Virus record (IMG/VR): IMGVR_UViG_3300029981_000026
Location: 1-39,619 of that record
From: a virus
Strand: one strand, 5' to 3'
DNA length: 39,619 nucleotides
The notes beneath the pieces were generated by a model. That model ran no database searches, was not told where the DNA came from, and saw only the letters and a list, made by a program, of their open reading frames with translations. Within the stretch, counting starts at the first letter, position 1; every line of letters begins with the position of its first letter. Below, one piece after another: positions 26,401 through 35,400 of the stretch. Position numbers and translations under genes: made by a program.

Positions 26401-29400
26401 GATTCTTATCAGTAGTATTTGTTGGGTTTTTATCACCAATAGTATTTTTGGTAAGATTATTCATTGACTGAACCGGTTTAAAACCATAGTTCGCAATCAT
26501 ATCAGTAAACTTAGCAAAGTCATTTTCAAATAACCGCATGATAGCTCTTTCCAATTTAGGAAGACTTTCTACTTTTCCACTCTTTACATCATTAGTAAGA
26601 CTTCTAATCTTTTCAATTTTTGATTGTTTATTAATCATATTGAATTGATCTATTTTACCGGTTACTGCATTACCTGGTATAATGACATCAATACCATCAA
26701 CTGTTTCATAAGAAAGTTCATAACTTCCTTTACCGCTTAAATCTTTAGTAAGAGAAGTTGCATCAAACATATTACGTAATTGGTCAAAAGTACCATTTGC
26801 TTGAGCTTCTTTGGAAACATCAATCATCTGTTTACGTAATCCTTTGGTAAAATGAGCTTCATTATTTTCTGCCGGTGCATTCAAGAACTTCGTTTTGGTA
26901 GATAATGATTTGTTTATCTCCATAAGTGCGTTGTTCAGATTTGAACGTGAAGTATTAATACGTTTTTTGATTTTATCGTATTCACGTAATACTTCTGTTC
27001 CGGCAACTGAATAATCAATATTAAAACCATTATCGGTATTGATAAGTGTTGACTCTACTTTGGCAAAGATTATTTTACCAGTATCCGATACTGTTGTAGT
27101 AGGAACATAAATAACCGGCCGAGCTTTTGATTTTACCATTTCTTGCATAAACATGTTGATACTCGTGTCAATGAAGTCAGAAGTATCAATTTTTGTTTTT
27201 CCAATAGAAGTAAATCCAAGTGAACGGTTTTCTCCGATACTTTCTATAAAGCCAGTAATCTTAGTTGTATCTGTAGGGTCTTGTTTAAAGGCATCAAACT
27301 CTTCATTGAGTGTAGTCTTTAAAGCAACTGAATAAGTGGCTGTACCCTTAGCTGTGTAACGATGGGTATCATTTGTTTGTCCACCTAGTTTCTGCTGTAT
27401 AGAAGCAATCATATTTGATGATACAAACATATCTTCCGGAGTAACATATCTCATAGAAGATACATCATTAGTTATCTCTTCATTTTCTACAATGTCAGGT
27501 TGTACTTCAAAAGTAATAAGGTTCTTTGGTGTTGTTCTATTTAGGAAGCCAAGAACTATATCACTTCCGGTAATACTCTGGATGCGTGTCAATGGTGATA
27601 AACTTTCTTTTGTATTATATCGAATATGATTTAATAGGTTACGTTGTATGATAACTTTCTTAGCCGGTTTATTAATGTCCTCATTAGCTTTTAAAGTTTC
27701 TTCTGTATAGTTTTTAGAATATTGATTATACAATGTAATCATGGCACCTAAATAATCAGCCATAAAATCTGATGGAGTAGCATAATTGGCTTGTATCTCA
27801 GAATTGAAATTACTTACATATCCAATCTTATTAATAGTTTTCATATTATCAGTAACCTCTGACCAACTATTAGCAACCATAAGACTCTTGAACATGGCCG
27901 GAGTAACACCTTTTAATGCAAACTGTCCTTTGATACGATTAAAGATGTCTACTATATGCGCGTATTCTCCTTTGGTATTAAGCATATCAGTAGAGAAAGG
28001 TGACATAGTAGTATTACCAAACTTTTTAGATGTAGCAATAACACCTTCTTTATTTGCAAATTTGAATCTACCATTTTCGTATTTTAAGAAACTAGTTTTA
28101 TTAGTAACATTATTATACCGGCTTACCTTAATATCAGTATAGTCAATAGACATATTTTCTTTAAAGAATGATATTGAATTTGTGTTCAACTCACCATTCA
28201 AAATCTTATATCCTTGAATACGTTTAATCTCTTCGGCGGTACCTCTCCAAAAGTCTTTATAGTAATGAGTAGACTTCATAGTATCATCATAGTAAGTGAA
28301 CTTAACCTGGTCTTTTACATTGAAAGAAGTATATACACTTACCAATGAATTTAAAAGGTCTTTAGCCTGTTCTATCTTACGTTTTTGATCTTCTTGTTTA
28401 GCATCCCATGACCATGTAGCATCAGAGTTCTGCGCTCCTACTTCTTGTTTCCATTCTTGTTCATTTTGATAAGAACGTTCAAGTAGTCCTTTATAACGAC
28501 CATCATAGTTTTCTTCTGAGATATAATGATTAGAATAGTCAAGTGAGAAATCAGTTCCTTTACCTTTTGCTTCAAACATGTAGTTGTACATGCTATGAAT
28601 TACTTCGGCTGCCGGATTCAAATATCTGTTTGATTCATCAATTTCAGAATTATCAATGAATCCTTCCATAATAGATTTTAATGCAGATACTTTATCAGTA
28701 ACACCATCCATTTGACTTACTCGCATACCAAGGTCTATCATCAATGAATGAACTTGTTTCTGATCTAAGAACTTTACTTTTCCGCGGGCATCAAATACAG
28801 CACTACCATTTGTATTGATAAGTGGTATAGAACTAAGATATAGTTTTTGTATATCGGAAACATTCTGTTCAGAAGAATAACCATCCCAATCAAAACGTTC
28901 ACCGGCACCCACTTCTTTTTCAAATGAGTCATTCATCATATCATATGATGGAAGCATAGTCTGCACAATCATTCTAATATTTTTATCAGAATAGATTTTG
29001 TATGCATCAATACTATTCCGGCCATTGATATCAGAAAGTTTAATATTCAAAGGTTCTCCATTCTCAACAATATCTTTTACTGCCATTTCATTTTCTTCAA
29101 GTTCTCCTTGTTCATTTTGAGTAATAACAGTGGCCATAGTTTCACCATACAATTCTTGATATTCTTTTCCTTCTTCAATAATAGAATTAATACTTTCCGA
29201 TAATGAATTAATATTACTGTTTTTTGTATTGGAGAAAATAGAGTTTTGAAGTATAGACATTCTTAGTCCGGACTTAGCAATAACTAATGATTCAGTATTG
29301 TAAAGTTCTTTCTTTAATGCTTCTTCCATCTGACTGGCAATAAGTAATCGTTTGCTAGAACTTTCATTTGTTGATTGTACTGTTTCTTCAGAAGTAGTAT

Positions 29401-32400
29401 CACTTTCATATTCTTCAAAAGCAATATCTGATTTTTCAGTATTCATTTCTGGAACCCTATTAGCAAACTCGCCATTGTTTATTTGATTGTATAAGTTCTT
29501 CAACTGTTTGTTTGAACCATATACACCGCGAAGTCCCATAACGATATCTTTCAAGAAACTCTTGAACTGATTGTATAAACGCAAAGCAATATTTACATTC
29601 TTGTCTTTAGTAGTCGCACGTTCTTGTTTTGCATAATCACGAGCAATCCATTCTTCAAGTTCTTTATCACCATTGATAGGTGTTCCTTGTTCATACTTGT
29701 TGATTACCTGGGCCGCTTGTAATAGCATTGCTTTAGCATCAGTATTTATGAAGTTACGATAGACAACATGTAATACTTCATGGTCAACTGTAGAACGTGG
29801 CATCATACCATTCTCTGCTGCTAATGTCATGATAGTATTATCTTGTACCATACCACTTGCAGTAAGACCATTTAAACGAATCTTTCCTTCTTGTGTAAGG
29901 AATAGTTCAGATTCAGTATAAGACTGTCCTAAACGTAAAGCAACACGGTCTATTGACTGTTGTATAGGTTCTACATCAGGAGAAGAGTATTGTGTTTCTT
30001 CAAGTCCTATATTTGGAAGTTTTTTCTTTCCCGGTTTATTTACTGGTGGAGTTGGTGAAGTTATTGGTTCTACTTTATCAAGACCTACATAGAATGATTT
30101 ATTGTTTATGCCCAAAGCTTGTACATTAAGCATATCAATAGTTTCTTTACCACTAACATGAGTAGTATAAGTTTCATTGTTTAATGTCAAGAAATCATAT
30201 AATCCGGACATAGCAAGATTATCTTTCTTAGAAAGAAAATCACTTAGTTCTTTATACTGTGAATCAAAACCACTATTACGATCTTTATCTGTCTTGAAAG
30301 AATCAAGATTGATATCCAAGAATGTTTTACTTTTTTGCTGAATCTTAATAAATGCAAAGATTGCTTTATCAGTTGCCTGAGTAGAGTTCTTTAAAGTAGA
30401 AAGGTTCGCGCGCAATAATTTATAAATAGTAGTTTTTGAGAATGCTGTTTGTTTGGCTTTCCACTTTTGTTCATCTGATAAAATAGTAGATGATAATATT
30501 TCTTGTGAAATAAAGTCCTCTTCTGCCTTAATACGTCCAATGATAGAATCCATAGAAGCATTTGCGCGCTGTTTAATGGTTTCATTCTTGCTAGTAATAG
30601 ACTGGCTAAACTTAGGCATTTGTACTACTAAACGAATACTTTCATTACTATTTAATTGAACATTTAAACGTAATCTGCCATCAATATACAATGGAGTTAT
30701 ATCAGTTTGTGCGCCAGGGAAGTCTTTCAACAAATCAGTTACCGTTGTCAAATCACTTTCATTATTTGAATACTCTACTTTACGAATACCCATATCATGA
30801 AAATCAACATTTACCTTATCAGTAATACTTGCATGAGTATCATAGATAGACATGTTCATATCACGTTGTTTAATCAATTCAGATTGAACCGGTGCGAAAA
30901 TAGGATTATTGATAACAGCATTCCATGCATCTACTAGTCGTTGTTTCTCAGTTTTCTGTTTTTCAAGTTCAGTTTCCTTTACATCAAATGAAGTATAAGA
31001 AATCTTACCACTTCCATCAATACTAATAACTGATGGTAGAGTCATAGAACCAATAGCATTGGAAAACTTACCACCATTTAATCCCGGAGTAGTAAATATG
31101 TCATTGATGATAGAATATACTGGTATATCCATTGCTTTTATAGATGTACCATTAGGATTTACTGAATGCTTTTTAATAATGGCATTTACATAATCCTCAG
31201 CAATAGTTCCCATAAAGATATCTTGAATGGCTTGTAACTGTTCTCCTACCAATCCTTTGTTAGTTGGATCAAAAGAAAGAACAATCATATCGTACTTTGC
31301 AGTCTTATTATCCTTATCCCATCCGGTAGTATTTTGTTTCTCAGCTTTTAATTGAAACAAATGTTTATACTGTGATAGGTTCGATATAAAGGCGTCATTT
31401 ATTGCACGACGTAACTTACCATTCTCTTGACTTAAACTATCGCTAGCACCAACTAAAGTAGCACTGGTAGCCCAGAAAATATGTGACTTGTTTTTGTTCT
31501 TATCGAATATAGCAGTAGAGTTGTTCAAGAAGCGTTCACGCGATAACTGACTTACTTCATTTGGAACAACTGGTTTCACTTCTTCAATGATTGCAGTAGG
31601 TACCGAGAAATCTTCGTTATCTGAAAGTACTGTTGATACTGTTTGATTTTCGTCAGGGTATATACCGGTTATCTCATACTGAGTAGAGCCATCAGAGAAT
31701 ACAGATTCATTGATAGATAATAATTGAAATATGTCTTTTTCATTATTGTCATAATAACTTTCACCAACCTTTAATGCAGTTCCTTTATGTTCATAATCTT
31801 CAACAGAATTTTCTTCTACTAATGTAATAGGATTCTCTGTTGATTGACTTGTACGAAGAATACTTTCAAAACCCGTAATATGTTTGATAAGATTATCTTT
31901 AATTGAAATATTTGGATCAATAGTATTATTGAATTTTGTTTGACCATTCCAATTAATAGAAAGGACATCACGATTACCAACTTTCTTTATTTCCCAATCA
32001 GCATCTACTGTTGCAGTATCTATTAAATCACCATCAGCATTAAAGTAATTAATCTTTAATCCTACCTCTTTACCCGAAGTTTGATTCTGATTATTATTAC
32101 TAGGGTTTGGAGTGGTCACTGTAGGGTTAGCAATAGGTGCTGTTGCCACTTTCTGTGCTTCCATACTCATACTATTCATATCAGTATTTAAACCCTGTAA
32201 ACGCAATGTTTCAATAGCTCTGAATTTTTCCTTTTGTTGTAGCTGAATAGCATTCAATGCTTCTTCCGGTAAACCAGTAGATGCAGCAAGAGAACGGTCA
32301 ACATTCAAAGAAGTATCACCAACCATACCATACCAAGAGCTAGAACGACCAATAGCAGTATAAAGTGCTGAGGCCATTAAACTTGTAGTAATAGGTTTTG

Positions 32401-35400
32401 CTATCTGACTACTATCAGACTGTCTGAATACAGCATAGATTTCTTTCTGACGTAATCCTTGCAGTAGTTTATTATCATTGACACCGCGACGTAAAGCAAA
32501 ATAGATTTTATCCTTATTTGCTTCTATTTGTTTTTTAAGTGTATCATTGTCTTTAGTAAACGCATCCAGTGCATCCTGATCTAAGAAAATAGCTGCTCTA
32601 TCCGGATTGGTAGCAAGACCATCTATGAACGAGTTCCATACATCCATGTGTGATGCAAAGAAACGCGCTCCTAATTTAGTCTTACCACTTATATCTTCTG
32701 TCACCTTATCAAACTTTACTATTCTACCAATGGCACCAATAGCCGGGCGACATGCTTCTGCAAGTTGACGAAGTAATGGAGAAGTAGCACTAAATTGTTC
32801 AGTAAGCATGTGCGTAGTCATTGTCTGCAACATCATCAAAGGATAATGACCTACAGAACCTGCATCACGCATTTGGAATACATCACCCATGAATACTAAT
32901 TTGGCTTTTGTATTTACAAAATGTTCTTTGATAGCTTTCATTTCATTTTCAGAAACAAGTGATGCTTCATCAATAACATAAGTATTTCCTTCTGTAGTAT
33001 TCATACTCTTCATTCCTTTGATAAAATCAGTATATGATATTACTGTTGGATTTTCAGCACCAAAAGATTGTTTATGTACCTTAGAAAGTTCTTCCGTAAT
33101 ACTTACTACTGTTAGTTTACCTACTGATGATTTCTTATCAGTACTATATCCATCAAGTCCGCGAAGTATTCTAAATGCTCTTCCTACAGTGAACTGAGTC
33201 TTTCCAGTACCATAATCTCCACCAATAGTCAATGCATTGCTTAGATAGCTTTCTATGAAGTGATGGCCACCCTTCTCAGTAGCTATTGAATGCATAGGTA
33301 AAAAGTAATTTGCAAATAACGACAAAGGACTTGTAAGCGTTTTATTGCTTAAAAGTCCAACTATTGAATTGATTGCAGCTTCTTGTTCTCCCGTTTCTAA
33401 TGGTGTATTTGACTCATTAGTAAATATCATTTTTCGTATCTTGAACATATCGTTCATACTGTATTTACTACCTATCCAGATAAGCGTGTTCAAGTGTTCG
33501 CGCAGTCGGGTAATATCATTTGCATTAGAACTGGAAAAATTGTATTTACGTTTGGAAACACCACCAACATTCTCCATAGTAAATAATGGATTACGGGCAT
33601 GTAGTTCACGAGTAGAATTTGTCAATGAACCATTCTCTCCAATATGTGAAGATGAATCATCAGCATGTAAAAGAGTACCTTCTGAATTAAGTACTTTTCC
33701 ATCTTCTCCAATAGAATCATTGGCAACATAAAACTCACGGAATATCTCAAACAACAAATCTTGATTGTCCTTAGAAAATAATTCAGAATTTTCTTTATTA
33801 TATTCGACATTCATTTCAGAAAGGATATTGTTTACGATATTCTCTCTTTTAGATAACTGAGTAAGTTGTGCTTCGGTAAGTTGTCCTTTTGCATCAAGAA
33901 TAGATGGATCAAGTTCTCCAATAGCATTTAATTCTTCAATTAAGTTCTGACTGATTATTTGCGTGCCATCAGAACGACGTAATCCAAGAGTAGTAAATAA
34001 TTGAACACTCTTGAATGTATTCTCATGAATGATAACACGACTATGCAAACGTAACATTTGATTGGCCAAGTCAGCACCATCAATCTTACTTGCAAGTTCA
34101 TCAGCCATACGTATAGCATCACGTAATTGAATCTCATAGGTATTGTTACCATTAGCATTTTTACTTGCCAATTCAGAAACAAATTCACGTTCCGGTTGTG
34201 ACTGATGATCACTTACTTTCTTTTCATTAGCAATACGTTCAGAAGTCTTGAAAGTATAAAGGAAATGTTCATTCTTTTTTACTCTATCAATCTCTTGACG
34301 AATGATTTCAGAACCATTAGTACCATAAAATTTACCATCAGGATATTCTTTCTTATAAGTTTCTCCCTGGTCAGTAAGAACTGAATTAATCCATACCTCA
34401 GCTTCTTTCATCGTATCTTGTAATTCTGTGAAGTAATTACTCAAAAATGTTTTACCATTTGGAGTATTCTGTTCACGCATTAGTTTAATACGTTTTTGAA
34501 ATTGTTCCGGAGTTTCATTAGCATGTTCTAATGTCTGTCCATCAATACGCATAAATGGAAGTTTACCTTTCCCATTAAATGAAGAGTATTGATTATTTAC
34601 GTTTTCAAGTCCCAGCGCGCGTGCAGCAGCATTCAACTGATTATCATGAGAGAATTGTTCATCATCAAAACTTTCAATTGTACGTTCGGCTTTTCCTACT
34701 TCTTCTGCAGCAGTTTGACTTTCATCTTGATAATGTTTCAATTCTTGTTGAATAGCATTTAGCTTATCAGTTTCTTGTTGACGTTGTTCATCGCTGGTTT
34801 CCGCCGGTAAAGAATTGATAGTTTCTAATTGAGCATCATATTCAGATTGTTTAGTAGTAATGAATGGTTCCAATTCAGCAACACGTTTACCATACATATC
34901 AATTTTTTCATTGGCCGGAGTAAGAATCTTACCTTCTGCTTGCTGAGCGATATTAGAAGTAAGTCCTTTTGCAGCATCATACATTGATGAAAACTTATTT
35001 TTAAGTTCATCAAGTTTACTATTATCCATTGTAGTACCAAATACATTTCCACTTGTTTGGTCATTGAATACAGATAATTCTTTAGCTAAACGATTAGACA
35101 ATCCGGCAACATCAGTAATCAATGATTTATGCTCAGCTTCATTATACGGTTTTGAAAGAGTATCACCTATTCGTTGTTGTAAGGCATTTAAATCACTCGA
35201 TAATGTTGCATGAGTAGTTTGGTTATCTATATCATTAATAATGGCATTAGCATGTGTCTGTTGAGCTTGTGCAGCTTCATCTACACGTTGACGTAAGTTC
35301 TCAATGTTTTCATACGTAAAGTTCTTCTTAATTACATTCTCCCATGATGCAGCATATTGACGTTGGAAGTTAGGATCGTTTTTCATCTCCCGAGTAAACT

